A stretch of DNA of 64,000 nt. It comes from Eulemur rufifrons. Lineage: Eukaryota; Chordata; Mammalia; Primates; Lemuridae. The notes beneath the pieces are model-generated. The model saw nothing but the letters and a program-made list of their open reading frames with translations. It made no database searches and was not told where the DNA came from. The DNA lies in NCBI RefSeq assembly GCF_041146395.1, contig NC_090990.1, positions 47,502,001 through 47,566,000 on the forward strand, in the 5' to 3' direction. This document shows positions 51,770-64,000 of this stretch, piece after piece. The position numbers and the translations under genes were made by a program. Each line of letters opens with the position of its first letter. The first letter of the stretch is position 1.

Positions 51770-52821
51770 TTTTAAATAATAGGTTTATTAAGATATATTT
51801 CACATACTGCACAATTCACCCTTTTAAAGTGCACATTTCAGTGGTTTTTAATGTATTCACAGACTTATGCAATGATCACCATTACCAAATCCCAGAACAT
51901 TTTCATTACCCTAAAAAGAAACCCTGTACCTATTAACTGTCACACCCTATTCTCCACTCCTTTACTTTCCATCTCCAGCCCTAGCAACCACTAATCCACT
52001 TTCTGTCTGTATGGATTTGCCTCTACTGGACGTTTCATCTAAATGGAATCATACAATACATGGCCTTTTGTTTCTTACTCCTTTCACTTTGAATAATTTT
52101 TTCAAGGTTCACCCATGTTGTTGTATGTATCAACACTATTATTTTTTGTGACTGAATATTCCATTAGATGGATATACCACATTTTCTTTATTTATCAATT
52201 CATGGAAATTTGAGATTTTTCCATTTTTGGCTACTATGAATAAATGTTGCAATGAACATGTATGCACATGATTTTGTGTTGGCATATGTTCATATTTCTC
52301 CTGGGTATATGTCTATGAGTGGAATTGCTGGTTATGTGATAACTGTGTTTAACTATTTGAGAAACTGTCAAACTGTTTTTCAAAGTGGCTGCACCATTTT
52401 ACAGTCCTGCCAATAATGTATGATTGTTCCAATTTTTCTACTTTCTCATTAACCCTTGTTATTGTCTACCTTTTTAATTTTTATCTTAGCCATCCTAGTT
52501 TATGTGAAGTGGTATCTTATTGTGGTTTTGATTTTCACTTTCCTAGTAACTAATGATGTTGAACGTCTTTCAATGTATTTGTCAGCCATTTTTGTATTTT
52601 CTTTGGAGAAATGTGTATTCAAATTCTTTGCTCATTTTTAAATTGGGTTGTCTTTATATAATTGAGTTGTAAGAGTTCTTTGCATATTCTAGATACAAGT
52701 CCTTTACCAGATACATGATTTACAAACATTTTCTCCTGCTCTGTGGGTTGTCTTTTTACTTTCCTGATGGTCTCCTGTGAAACACTTAAAGTTTTAATTT
52801 TGATAAAGTCCAATTTCTCTA

Positions 52822-52853
<32 letters not shown>

Positions 52854-53360
52854 TTTTTGGTTGCTTGTTCTTTTGGTGTCATATTGAAGAAACCATTGCT
52901 TAATTCAAGGTCACAAAGATTTACACCTATACGTCTAAGAGTTTTACAGTTTTTGCTCTTACATTTATATCTTTTATACATTTTAAGCTGATTTTTGTAT
53001 ATGGTGTGAGGTAGGGGTTCATATTCATTCTTTTGCTTGTGAATCTTCAGTTGTCCTAGCACCATTTGTTGAAAAGTCTACTCGTTTTCCCATTGAATGA
53101 TGGCACTCTTGTTGAAAATCAGTTGGCCATAAATATAAGGGTTTATTTCTGGACTCTGAATTCTATTCCGCATATCTATACTCATGCCAGTACCACACTG
53201 TCTTGATTACTATAGCTTTGTAGTAAGTTTTGAAATTGGGAATTGTGAGTCCTCCAACTTTGTTCTCTTTCAATATTGCTTCGGCAATTCTGGATCCTTT
53301 ATATTTTCATGTGAATTTTAGGATCAGTTTGTCAATTTCTGCAAAATTTTTCCTCACTTT
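51770..53360 (-). repeat. L1 LINE 3' part, 1.6 kb, minus strand
   Basis: The complement of an L1M 3' UTR and ORF2 C-terminal part: 'ggtttattaagatatatttc', 'aatccactttctgtctgtat', 'tatgagtggaattgctgg', 'ttgattttcactttcctagt', 'ttaattgggttgtctttatat'-like text near 52640, and 'tactatagctttgtagtaag'. A (TTC)n/T tract lies inside at 52819-52858. Stops throughout. Confidence 0.85.
52819..52858. repeat. (TTC)n plus poly-T microsatellite
   Basis: Seven ttc units then about 15 T, within the L1. It creates spurious lysine-rich or phenylalanine-rich open frames on the two strands. Confidence 0.9.
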
Positions 53361-53649
53361 TTCAATCTTCATTTTTAAAACATAAGGTGTTATTAAAATT
53401 TTACATAATATGAAATTGGCCTAAAACACTGAACATACATGTTTAGAAAGTAAAACATGCAAATATAGCTCTTATAACTATTGTCATGTATAAGAACATG
53501 CCAAATTATGGTAGATTATAGCATCAGCCAGAACAAATGCTTCAAAAGTAAAGCTTTGCATATTCACTCAATACTACTAGTTTGGAAAAAAATTATGACT
53601 CTATATTTAGGGAAAAACAGGTATTTAATTTCTTTCTCCAACTCCAGTG

Positions 53650-53855
53650 TTACACAATGGAGCTAGCATAATGAACTGGTTAAACTGTAGAGTCAGATGG
53701 GCTCAGCTCAAATTGTGACTTCAGCACTTACTGGCAATATGGCCTCAAGCAAGTTACTTAACATCTGTATAATGGGGATAATAGTAACCATCATAGTACA
53801 GTAACAGCATAGGGCTGTTGTGAGGATTAAGTGAGGAAACAGATGCGAAATGTGT
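53650..53855 (+). repeat. MIR SINE, + strand
   Basis: MIR text: 'taaactgtagagtcagatgg', 'caagcaagttacttaacatc', 'tgtataatggggataatagt', 'agggctgttgtgaggattaa'. Nearly full length. Confidence 0.9.
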
Positions 53856-53907
53856 TGTCAAGATTTCATTCATGCCTGTCCTAAGATTTGAAAAGACTTT
53901 AAAAGCC

Positions 53908-54047
53908 CTTTTTTTTTTTTTTTGAATTGGCACTGGAATACAAGAATTAGAAAGCACAACCCTGAACAAAAACCTCTTAATTCCATGCCAATATTGAATG
54001 TAAGGTGCTACAGAATACATTGAGATTCAAAAAAAAAAAAAAAAAAG
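53908..54047. repeat. Poly-T and poly-A runs flanking about 100 bases
   Basis: About 17 T at 53908-53924 and about 18 A at 54029-54046. The sequence between is not an element I recognise. Confidence 0.6.
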
Positions 54048-55570
54048 TGACACTTCTGTTAGGAAGCTTGGAAATTTACTTAAGGATGGGGAAAATACAG
54101 AAAAAAGTATCATATATGGTAGAGGAAGAGAAGACTTAAAATAGAAGTTCTAACAAAGCAATGTGATATTTGGTTTCAAAAGACAGCTCACATCTGGTTA
54201 TGGAGATTAGGAAAGTCTTCTTGGAGGAGGTGGCATTTGAGATGAATCCTAAATGTCTGGTATAATTTATATACAGGCAGAGATGAGGTAATTATTTGTG
54301 CTAATAAGAAACAGCACAAAGACTCAGAAATAGGGTCCATGGGCATGTTTTCTAAATGAAAGTGGAGTTGGGGTAGGGATTTTTCTTGTGGTGCACGTGG
54401 TTGGATTTGGTTATTACACTGAGTAGGGAGCCCTGCTGGCATTTAGCAAGGGAGTGATGCTAAACATCCTGCAGCGATGTGGTAGGAGAGTGGATGATCA
54501 AAATGAAACGTATGTTGAGAACAGGTTACTGAGGGTTGTGAGTGTCAGGCTGAAATTTGTACTTACTTAGGTGGATGCCTGGAAAAGACTCAGGAGGAAG
54601 GAGGAAGGATGCTATGAAGGAAAAAACAAAGGGCATAGAAATCAGAAGAATTAGAGTTTATCTTTAACACTTTAAAAAATGAAGATTTAAAATTGGAATG
54701 TAATTTCTTAAACCCTACTCTTACAGATAGACATATGTAAGAAATAGATTTAATTTATAGATTCTTTGGATGTACTTAGTGAATTTAGATGAGGCTAAGA
54801 AACAGTAGATCATTTAATGCATGGGTTCTTAATGTGATGAACCCATGAATAGAATTTAGGGGCCCATGAACTTGGGTTGGAAAAAATTTGTGTCTTTATT
54901 TTTACTAGCATCTAACTGAAACATAATATTTTCTTCCATTAGGAATATAGGCAAGAAAGTAGTATGATCAGTTAGCTAGTACTTTATCATGAATAGAAAT
55001 CATAGATATTTTCATATTATAGTTAATACATATATCTTGAAATGTTGACACTGCTTTGAAATTATGGTGGGACTTGCTGCTGGGTTTTATTAATGTGTTG
55101 ATAAAGAAATAAATATATTACTATATACCACAAATTTCAAAAATATTTTAGTAATTTTTTCTTTTAACCATATACATTTTCATTTATGTTTAAAAACATT
55201 TTTCTGTGAAGGAGACCATAGGCCTTACCAGACTTCCAAAGGATTTAAAGTGAGGAAGTTTGAGAAATAGAATAATAGAAGGCTGTGAAAATGATAGGAA
55301 AAGCAGAACTTCAGGCTGAAATCTGGAGTTGGAGCATTTTGAATATCTGAAGTAGATGGTATGAGCATGTGTAGGACAGGGTGTGAAGCGATGATAGAGC
55401 CAGCTTCTGGAAGTGGAAATGCAAAGGTGCCTGATTCAGAGGGACTTAACTGGAAGGAGGAGTCTCTTTGCTGGTTGAGTTTAAGAGGGAATCAGTCTTA
55501 TCAGGAAAAAGAAAAGTTTGGAGTCAATATTTAGAGATAGAAGATTAATGATTGCCATGATGATTCCAGT
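54048..55570. other. Intergenic with possible ancient repeat
   Basis: 54180-54640 ('ggaaagtcttcttggaggag', 'tttgagatgaatcctaaatg') has the texture of an old mammalian interspersed repeat of unknown name. 54640-55570 is unremarkable. Confidence 0.4.
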
Positions 55571-55574
55571 GGCA

Positions 55575-55800
55575 ACAACTGCCATTTAGTGGGTGCTTAG
55601 TAAGTATTTTATAAAAGACTTACTATTTAGTCTTCACAAAAATTCTGGGAAGTAGATATTTTTATCATCTCCATTTTACAGATGAAGAAATTGAGAGTCT
55701 GATATGTTAAATTAATTTGCCAAATTAGCACAGTTGATAATTTGCAGATCTGGGATTCAAACCTCTCCTGATTTCAAAGCCTGTTCTAGTTTTCCCTACA
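55575..55800 (-). repeat. MIR SINE, minus strand
   Basis: MIR complement: 'gggtgcttagtaagtatttt', 'ctccattttacagatgaaga', 'atctgggattcaaacctctc'. Confidence 0.85.
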
Positions 55801-56679
55801 TCATTTTGAATTAGATGTTCCAAAAGACCAAGAGGAAGAAGCTAGAGAAAATGGCACATAGAGTGGAGAAGGAGAACTGAGCTCGATGGAGATGAAAGGA
55901 GGGAGACTGTGGGAGTCTTTGACCTCACTTTTGGAAAGAATTTTGGAAAACGGGTTAAAGACATAGGCATTCTGGGTGGTAGGCTGGAAGGGATGAGAAG
56001 AGATGAGGTGGCACTTGACAAAGATTTGCTTATATTTTAGTGGCACTGAAAATCAGGTCCCTATTGTTTCAGAAACTGCCAGATAGATGGGAAGTTTATA
56101 TAAGATGCTCCTTTTCTCTCTTCCCTTCGCATAGTACATCCTGCCCACCCTGAGGTGAGGAGCCTGATCTTAGTCGCCTTATGGGGCGACATTTTGAGCC
56201 TTCTCTACTTTGCCTGGCCTTCAGACCCCAATTTTCCAGAGACTGCAATTGAGAAAGACCTTTTGTTACTGTATAATAGGGGGAAAACTCCCAGTGGTAT
56301 AAAACAGACTGAGGACTTTGCAAAATATAGCAAGTTCATGTCTGCTAATATGTTAAGTTATTTGGCCTCCCTAGTTTAAGTAGTGATTTGTTGTTTTCAT
56401 GCTAATACAAATTCTTGTATTAATAGGAGCATGGCCCTGGGTTTCTTCATCTGCCTGGGAAAAAATTACTTGTTTGATGGTAAACAAAGAACAGAAGAAT
56501 TGATTCACTGTCCTCGTTTTTAAAAAAGATGCTATGAAGCAATAGTGGAATAATTTTAATTGTAACCCTCTAACACTTGAAATCAGTAAGATCATTTGTG
56601 TTCTGATTTTAGGAAATGGAGTATTAAAGAGTACATAGTGCATTAGAAATGCAAAACATGACCACATGTTCTCAGGATT

Positions 56680-57720
56680 TTGTCAGTGTTACATGAAAGA
56701 GCGCTTGTATTGGGATGCTCGGCTCTGAGGGTATTCTCTGTTCAGTGTGTATTTACAGAGATGTATGAATATTTGATTAATGAGTCATGGTCTCTGGAGA
56801 AATTTAATAACTGTATTGCTGTACAAAGCCAGGCCCTTAACTGTTAACACAGCTGCCAATAGTGTCATTAACACTGCGGCCTTTTCTGAATCTAATATAT
56901 TCTATGGAGTAAATTCCTTGGTTAAAAAGGGATCTGTGAGAGACATTCAGTTATCTGTTTTGAACTTTGCTCAATTTACAGGCTCTGATTTGTAAAGATT
57001 TTTCCAATGAAAACAAGTAGTGATAGGGAAACTTAAAAATGACCTTTTTAAAAACGATTATTTTTCCCAGAAATTAGTTGGAAACTCATTGATAAATAAA
57101 AAGCATTTGATTATTCTTTCCAGGATGATCTGTTGGGGATTCAGTAATAATTTTTATCTTGCTTAACATATAAGAAATATCCACAAGAAATAGAAATATA
57201 AGATATATTTGTGATTTAGATATGTAGATCTCACATCTATTTGAATGTCATAATCTAAATTCATTATTAAACATAATTTAATGCTTTTTCAGCAATAATT
57301 AAAGGCTAATTTATCCTTTCTTCATTTTTTTTTGTTTTTAATGTCTATGGAGAAATCAATTCTAACTTTCAAAGTTAGGCAGGTATTTTAGTAATGTTAC
57401 CTCGGTTTAACTGCTTGAGTAACAGGGAGAAATGTCAAAAAAAGATAAATTTAGTGCAGGAGCTTTCGCTGGAAGCTGTAACTGCAGGTTAGAATTATCC
57501 ATGCTATGCAGAATTTCCTGCAACACTTCTCCTTAGGGCCACAATGCATTACAGCAGACGTATAATGAAGCTGCTATAAAATCTCTGGTAATTAAGGGGG
57601 ATTTGACAGTAATTGCAACAGTGAATCAACTTAATTATTACCTGCTTCAAAGAGAGCTAACCTGATGTTATAATCTAACCTTTTCTACTTTTAAAATGGG
57701 AGATTAAACAAGTATATGTA
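56680..57720. other. Repeat-free stretch, candidate conserved noncoding DNA
   Basis: No transposon is seen. It contains homeodomain-type cores (taattaagg near 57590, ttaattatta near 57630) and a GC-moderate block 'ggaagctgtaactgcaggtt'. A 71-codon open frame at 56780-56995 has no recognisable family. Regulatory function is a guess. Confidence 0.3.
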
Positions 57721-59509
57721 GCATTTAAGAATTAAATCTGTTGAGATAGAATTGTATTAATATACTTCCAATATACATTTTATGCACATGTACACATCAA
57801 CTTCTCAAGAACAGGCATTTAGCTCTTTGTGATCTGTTAAAATTGTTTGGTATGCTCTGGAAATTAAACAAAACCCACATATCTTATTCACGTCAGCTTC
57901 TCTTTAAGCCACAAACAGACCTTGATTATGGTTAACCTGACTTCCACAAAATAAAGGACACTTTCTTAATATTAGCTTGTAAAGAAAAGAAACACCAAAA
58001 TTATTATCATTGCTTGTTTTTAGGTAGACCATCTCTTAGAATCTTACAATCTCATCAAAAGCTACAAGCAAACTGATATGAAGGTGAAGATTTAGAATCA
58101 TCTGAGAGCTCTTACATAATTTGGTATATCCAACCCTGGGCTCAAGGAGCTAGACACCCAAGCTTCAGGCTGAGCTATGTTTGTGGTAATGCTTCTTACA
58201 AACTATCTTCTCTCATTTCCTATCACCTTCTATCATCCCTCCCACCAGAGTGGGGAGAGATGAAAGTAGTCAGTGTGGTTTTGATATGAATTCATGTTAT
58301 GTACCATGTATTACTAGGTACCTAGAAAATGTAATTACTACCAGGTTCCGTATTTGTGGTGTGACTCCCCTCTGGCAGATTTCTCCAACTCTCTTTTCTG
58401 CTTTTAAGCCATATTATACTTGTGTCTTCATTGGCTTTAGCTTTACTAACAGCCATATTAACTCTCTGTAATTAGAGAAAGGTTGGTCTGCAGTGGTTTT
58501 GTTTTGAAGTGTGAATCTTTTTGTTTGGTTTTGTGTGTGCCATACGTAGAGACTCAGTGAACTGGCTTGTTTCACAGGAAGTGATTGATTAGGCCTAGGT
58601 TTGGTACAGTTTAGGGATGGAATAATCTCATCCTCAACCAATGTTTGCTACACGGTGTTTCACATGTCCATATGAAAGTGAACCAGAATTGAGTCTTCAT
58701 CTGGAGTGGCAATTGGTTAGCTGCCCAGGACCCCTGGGGAGGCTTTGATCATTGATCCTTAAGATCATTGATCTTATAAGATTTCTTCTTCTGGTGTGTT
58801 GTAAATTCAGCCTGGAATCCCTGAAGAAAGATTGAGAACACATGTTATATACCTTGTTTTTTAATGTTGCTTTTTGCCATTAACCAAACTCTCAATATAG
58901 GAGGCAAATAAATGTGGTCAATAGTGAATAGGGAAATTAAGCAATGTGAATTGTAATTTTGATTTGGTCCCTGACTGACCTAGGGCAAATCATCTAGAAC
59001 CTCTTTTATGTTTTATTCCTCTACCAGACTGAATTGCAACTACTCCAAGGGATCTCCTAAAATCTGATTCCGTTGTCTGTTAGAAAATCTTCACCATATC
59101 AGAAGGTCACCAAACTAGTTTCCTCAACAAGTTTAGTGCAACTTCCAAAGATTGTTTATGATCAAGGGTTCTCCTATTGAATAGGACCTATTCCATGTGA
59201 GCCATGGTTGTCTTTAATTCATGGTCATAACTTTTAATTTACCAGAGACCAGTGATCTATGTAGTGGTTATAACTCTGAGCTTTTGGTCTTTTGGAAGGT
59301 TCATTCCCTGTTAGTAATGAACAGAGGGAGTTAAAGGGTATGACACTCAGACCAGGTGATTTCTACTTGATAAACAGTGTAACAAGGCCATGGGAAGAAA
59401 GTAGAGTGTTGGCCAGAGTAATAATCTTTCACTTATACAGCTTGTCTATGCAATTGAAAAAGGTGAACAAAACAGGCAATGTTCTGCTCTCATGGAGCTC
59501 ACATTATAC
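57721..59509. other. Intergenic, nothing recognised
   Basis: Unique sequence. The only structure noticed is a direct repeat of gatcattgatc at 58747-58757 and 58763-58773. Confidence 0.5.
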
Positions 59510-59700
59510 TTGTAACTCTTATTTATTGAGTGCTTTCTGTTCTAGGCACTTTATATGTATTAGCTCATTTTTATGCCATAAACAGAAATTTGTGCTTTGT
59601 AGAGAACAAACTTGAGGCTTAGATTAAGCAAATTGCCCAAGGATACCCAACTGGTAAATGATACAGTCAGGATTCAACCCCAGATCTGTTCAGTTCCATA
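59510..59700 (-). repeat. MIR SINE, minus strand
   Basis: MIR complement: 'ttattgagtgctttctgttct', 'gattaagcaaattgcccaag', 'gtcaggattcaaccccagat'. Confidence 0.8.
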
Positions 59701-60523
59701 AGTGGTTGGAACTACTAATTTTGAAATTGTATGTGGAATTAATGAACCATATTCTTCCTTTCCTGGATATCACAGGTGATGATGTACAGGTGAATATGTA
59801 TAAGATTTCACTGAAGACTCTCCCTGAAATACAAAGGAATTTTCAATGTCAGCATTTTCAATGTCAGACATAACATAAGAACCAGTAAGTTTTGAAGCCA
59901 TTTATTACCTTGCATGCTAAAGCTCCCTCTCAGTTCCTCTCAGGTCTTTTCTACTAGCAAAACATGTGCTAAATTCTTAGGAACTTTATGAAGAATGGGT
60001 ATCCGTTTAGAGACATGCAGGTAAAGACAAATTGTACTTCTTTATTCTCATAGAACAATGGAGTAAAAATATTAGGATTATGTTTTCTGAGAGAAAGTTA
60101 ATTATACAACCATCTCAATTATTCAGGGATAGAATATTAGATTAAGGATATATTCATCCTGCCCTGGGCAATAAAGAAGGACTTTTTAGTTGACACTAAG
60201 GTGATCACAATAAGGGATTGAGAGAGAGTTGAGATCACCTGGAAAGATGACATGTGTCTTTTAAAAGGTGACGAAGTTTTAAGGGACCTTAAATATTATC
60301 TAGGCCAATGTCTTCTTTTTATAGACGAGGAAACAGATGAAGCCCCAAAAGAAAAATTTACTTGCCCAGCTTACATACCTACAGATGACAGAGATGTTAC
60401 TAAAATGTAGTTTGTTCTTTTAGCTGAGAAAAAAAATTATTTTAAGGAGTTTGTGTTTGGAACTGTTAATATAAATAGCAGAACATCTACTGATGTCTTT
60501 TAAAAAGTCTACTCTGGGTTGTT

Positions 60524-60774
60524 GGCCAGGCGCGGTGGCTCACACCTGTAATCTTAGCACTCTGGAGGCCGAGACAGGAGGATCGCTTGAGCTCAGGAGT
60601 TCAAGAGCAGCCTGAGCAAGAGTGAGACCCCATCTCTGATAAAAATAGAAAAAGCCAGACGCAGTGGCATGTACCTGTATGATGACACCACTGCACTCTA
60701 GCTTGGGTGGCAGAGCGAGACTCTGTCTCAAACAAATAAACGAACAAAAAAAAAAAAAAACCCAAAAAACCCAA
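60524..60774 (+). repeat. Alu SINE, lemur type, internally shortened, + strand
   Basis: It runs from ggccaggcgcggtggctcac to an A-rich tail. The left arm is complete, with 'agcctgagcaagagtgagac'. The right arm lacks most of its middle ('gacgcagtggcatgtacctg' jumps to 'gatgacaccactgcactcta'). The duplication ctgg[g/a]ttgtt lies at 60514-60523 and 60775-60784. Confidence 0.9.
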
Positions 60775-61119
60775 CTGGATTGTTCGGTTGATTTTCAAGA
60801 CTATGGTCCTGAAAAGGGATGGAGTTCTTTTATAGAAACTATCTTTCCTTTGGTGTCATTTAGAGCATTGATGTAGAATTGGGATATTGAGTGAAGCTGT
60901 AAAGACAGAAAATTGTAACCTAGTAGCAGAAGGATCAGTCTGAGCATCTTTTCAAAAATATTTCTACTCCTTCGTCCAACTCCTATGTTGGCTTTTTGTT
61001 TTGTCATTATTGGGTCACTTTTACAAGAGGCATAGGAAAATAGGCGTTGATTGCCAGTTGCCGTAACTTCAAAAGGAGGGTAAGATCCGAAAAGAAAGAG
61101 AATGGGGATTTTTATTACA

Positions 61120-61610
61120 AAATCTCTATTTCAGTTATCTGTTGCTGTGTAACAAATCACCCTGAAACTTAATGTCTTAATCTAATAAGGATTTGTTATT
61201 CCTGATGATTCTGTGGGTTGATTGAGATCAGCTGTGAGGTTCTTCTGCTCCACATGGTGAAGCTGCAGCCACTCGTCCAGCCGCTTTCAGCTGGGAGTCT
61301 GCCTGGATCTTGAACATCCAACACGGTCCCTCATCTTTCAGAACCACTCTCCAAGTGACCTCTCCTCATTTGGTGGTCTAACTCCAATTTTTCTACAGCA
61401 TGGCAGCTGGCTCTGAAAAGTGCAAAAGCAGTAGCTTCCAGGCTTCGTTAAGACTTGGGTCAGGATCTGGCACCATGTCGCTTCTGCTTCATTCTGTTGA
61501 GCAAAACCACTCATAAGTCCAGATTCAGGGGTAGGGGAAATAGGCTCCATTTGTTGACAAGAGAAATGGTAAAGAATTTGGTGGCCATTTTGAATCCACT
61601 ACAATCTCAT
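61120..61610. repeat. Ancient interspersed repeat, LTR/DNA family not named
   Basis: The text 'tgttgctgtgtaacaaatca', 'ccctgaaacttaatgtctta', 'attctgtgggttgattgaga', 'ggtaggggaaataggctcca' and the final 'ttttgaatccactaca' follow a very common mammalian repeat of about 450 bases. I recognise the pattern but not the name with certainty. Confidence 0.7.
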
Positions 61611-64000
61611 TATTTTTAGGATCTTGTTTTTGTTTTCTTAACCAATCTTATATCTTAACTTTCTTACCCTTCAATGTCCACATCAAATATTCAACAAATG
61701 CTAATATTTCCTTAGCCTAAGTGGTAACTCATTTCTTTCCTCAGTTTCCCCCACAGACAAAGAAATTCACAGACATACATGGCTCAGGAAAACACTGGTA
61801 TTATGCCTTCATGAAATCCTCAGTTTCAGAGACTACAAAAAGATCTTTAATTATCTGCGTTAGAGTTGAAGTAGATTTTCCAGCCCTTTTTACTTTTTAA
61901 GGGTGTAAAAACAGGCCTCAAGTCCTAGGAAATTTATATTTTGGAATAAAAAGAAATATAAACCTGTGAGATAAGCCAGAGAGACAATTTTGGCTGAAAA
62001 TTTAGATGAGTAATTTGGTTCATCAAGAAGACCCTATCCATTTTCCCTTTGGCCGCTTAATTCTAATTTCTCTAATAGAGTCTGAATTTAGAGAACTATC
62101 TTCTCCGACCAGCTACTCCTCTGCCAGAACAACAGAAAGTGCCAAACTGCCTCAGCAGTGATGGCCAATTTGACATGGAAACATTGTAAAAATAGGAATG
62201 AAGGATCAGCTTTGATGTCCCTAAACTTTATTTTTTTAATAATTATAAAGGATCTACACACAGGCACCCATGTCTGCTTTTCTGCTAAAAATACTGTCAT
62301 TGCAGACCCAGCCAGGCCCTCTTACAGAAGCATTTAGACAATGGTGGGAATGGGCGTTATGGAGTGGATTACACTGTGAAGACAGCAATGTGATTTCTAA
62401 TCCCCTTTTCCCCAAAGGCACCAGCAGAATCACCAAGAGGCAGCCTATTCCCCTCAAATGAGATACAGCAGTTTATCATGTCAGACTACGCCACGGAGGG
62501 TTAAGGCTATGGGGCTTCTGGCTGTCAGGAGCAGGATTTCATCTTGGGGCCCCTCAGGCCAGATGGAGGAAGCCTAAAAAGTTCATTCTGCTTTTTCCAT
62601 TGTCTGGCATCTTGTCTCCATTCCCCATCCCAGTGTCCTCTTGACCAACTTTATAGCCCAAACCCAAATCCTATGTGTGAAATAAGCATCATAAAATTTT
62701 CCTCCTAGTCATTGAAAGAAGCCTCTCAATTATTTCTAAATAAATTTAGTAAACAGAAATACAAAAAGATGCAATTTTATTTTCATTTATAAATTTTAAT
62801 ATACTTCCACAAACTTAGGGAACTATTTCTTAACATTTGGAACAATTCTGTGAAAAGAATTTGAAATTATTTCTGCCGACTAGAGACTTAATCTACAGAG
62901 GCAGGATCATAGAGAAAAATATACATATGTAATTCTTTTGTGGAGCTACAATATTAAGATTCTGTTCACGGCTCCTATTAGAGTTCATCATCACCTATTT
63001 CAGATTTTGCACACAGTAATTGTTTCATTGTAAAAATCTTTTGTGTCTATTTTCTGAATTGCTATGTTGTCTATAAATATTTAGTGATAATTCATGATTG
63101 GGTTGTATTTATCCCTGTAGTTATGTATTACAAATGAAACGACAGCATCTGCTGAAATTAAAAGTGGCCACATTTTCACTGGAGCTTAATTAAATGCCAA
63201 AATTTATCTACATTAACAACAAAGTAGTGAAATTTATTGATCAATTCACATGATATAAGTTGACAAATGGCTTAAGCAATTTCCATAATTTTCTACACGT
63301 GTTAAAATTTGTAATGAAAAAGAACACTATATTAACATTAAATGAGAACTGAAAGGGAGGTTTTGTACTAGGGCCAGTGCCCTGGAGCAGTATACTTTGT
63401 TTCCCGGGCCCTGTCCAGGCTTGCTGTTTGAGCTGTGTACAGATGGGTCTCTGACAGTCCTACAGCTGTTCTCCTAATTGTCCATTAAGTGTTCTATTGA
63501 TTCTCTGATTCAAAGTACATGTCTTTCAGCTCAAGCTATCGTGTGAAGTGGCAGACACATTCCTTGTAGAATGACAGAGCTGCTTGAAACCTAAAAATGT
63601 GGTCTGCCAGTTTCAATTGAGGATCCTGCTTTCAAAGAAGAAGGCTTGGTTAAAGGCGCTTTGTAATAGCTGGTTAGGTTGTATTTTCTAAACTTTTAGC
63701 ATCAATCAATTAAAGCAGCAGCAGCATGAAGAGTTTTAATTCCTGGGTAAGCATGTACAGATTGCCCCTGGCTGAACAAGGGCAGGGCAAGAGGATCAGT
63801 ATTGGTAATAGATCATCCTTGTTTAGCCGTATGCAGATTTCTTCCGCTGTGTACATGACATGCGCAAAGTCATTTTCATTTGACTTGCAAGTTCACTTTT
63901 AGCATTTTTTAAAAAATTGAGATCATCTGCAATTCTAGATTATGCCAGTCAGAAGCCTGTTTAAAATCATCTCTCTTTAATCTGGAAAGTGAAAGATAAG
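61611..64000. other. Repeat-poor intergenic DNA, candidate conserved blocks
   Basis: No transposons, RNA genes or supported coding frames. 63100-63330 ('gagcttaattaaatgccaaa') and 63600-63990 ('atcaatcaattaaagcagca') contain AT-rich homeodomain or HMG-type cores embedded in more complex sequence, as often seen in conserved enhancers. This is inference only. Confidence 0.3.

Noticed and set aside
52619..53065. 148-codon minus-strand open frame with a lysine run
   Set aside because: It is L1 ORF2 remnant crossed by the (TTC)n/T tract, which produces the lysine run; not a gene.
56096..56379. Overlapping open frames of about 75 codons on both strands in a GC-richer patch
   Set aside because: No recognisable domain, splice context or promoter. 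The patch was also checked for a retroposed gene copy and none was recognised.

Overview
This is a primate nuclear genome window carrying most of one protein gene on the + strand, ATG4C, the autophagy-related cysteine peptidase 4C. Eight coding exons lie between 6011 and 45879. They join in phase with GT..AG introns to give 405 codons including the stop. This corresponds to residues 54 to 458 of the human protein as I remember it, with no insertion or deletion. The first coding exon(s), 5' UTR and promoter lie upstream of base 1. The catalytic Cys is in the first exon seen and the Asp/His pair in the sixth. Catalytic sequence, splice sites, terminal LIR-like motif and 3' UTR all look intact, so this is a working gene and not a processed copy. 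The Alu copies point to a strepsirrhine, most likely a Malagasy lemur. They have the 'tcctagcactctgggagg' start and a 'gctaggctgacgcc' right arm, and several carry an extra linker of about 40 bases after 'ctaaaaatag'. A 276-base TTAA-flanked element with piggyBac-like ends would fit a mouse lemur, but that is inference. 

Layout. 1-6010: upstream intron, mostly L1 fragments on the minus strand (one L1 nested in another with a target-site duplication, one L1 with an inverted 5' end) and two young Alus in opposite orientation just before the first visible exon. 6011-30201: seven exons. The introns hold MER5-like and other hAT relics, two long L2 copies, a nearly whole 2.6 kb hAT transposon with a dead transposase gene (16332-18951), a solo MaLR LTR and AluJ/monomer copies. 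30202-45711: a 15.5 kb last intron with an old L1 interrupted by a 5'-truncated Alu, a 3.1 kb L1 ORF2 relic, MIRs and L2 fragments. 45712-46870: terminal exon, 3' UTR and polyadenylation signals. 46871-64000: intergenic DNA with no coding gene that I can support, containing a 140-base copy of the ATG4C last-intron 3' end next to a hairpin, the TTAA-flanked element, an L1, MIRs, an ancient repeat, one Alu and repeat-poor stretches that could be conserved regulatory DNA. 

There is only one gene, so no multi-gene system is visible. The most unusual structures are the splice-acceptor-region duplication at 48320-48500 and the TTAA-flanked element at 50100-50375.
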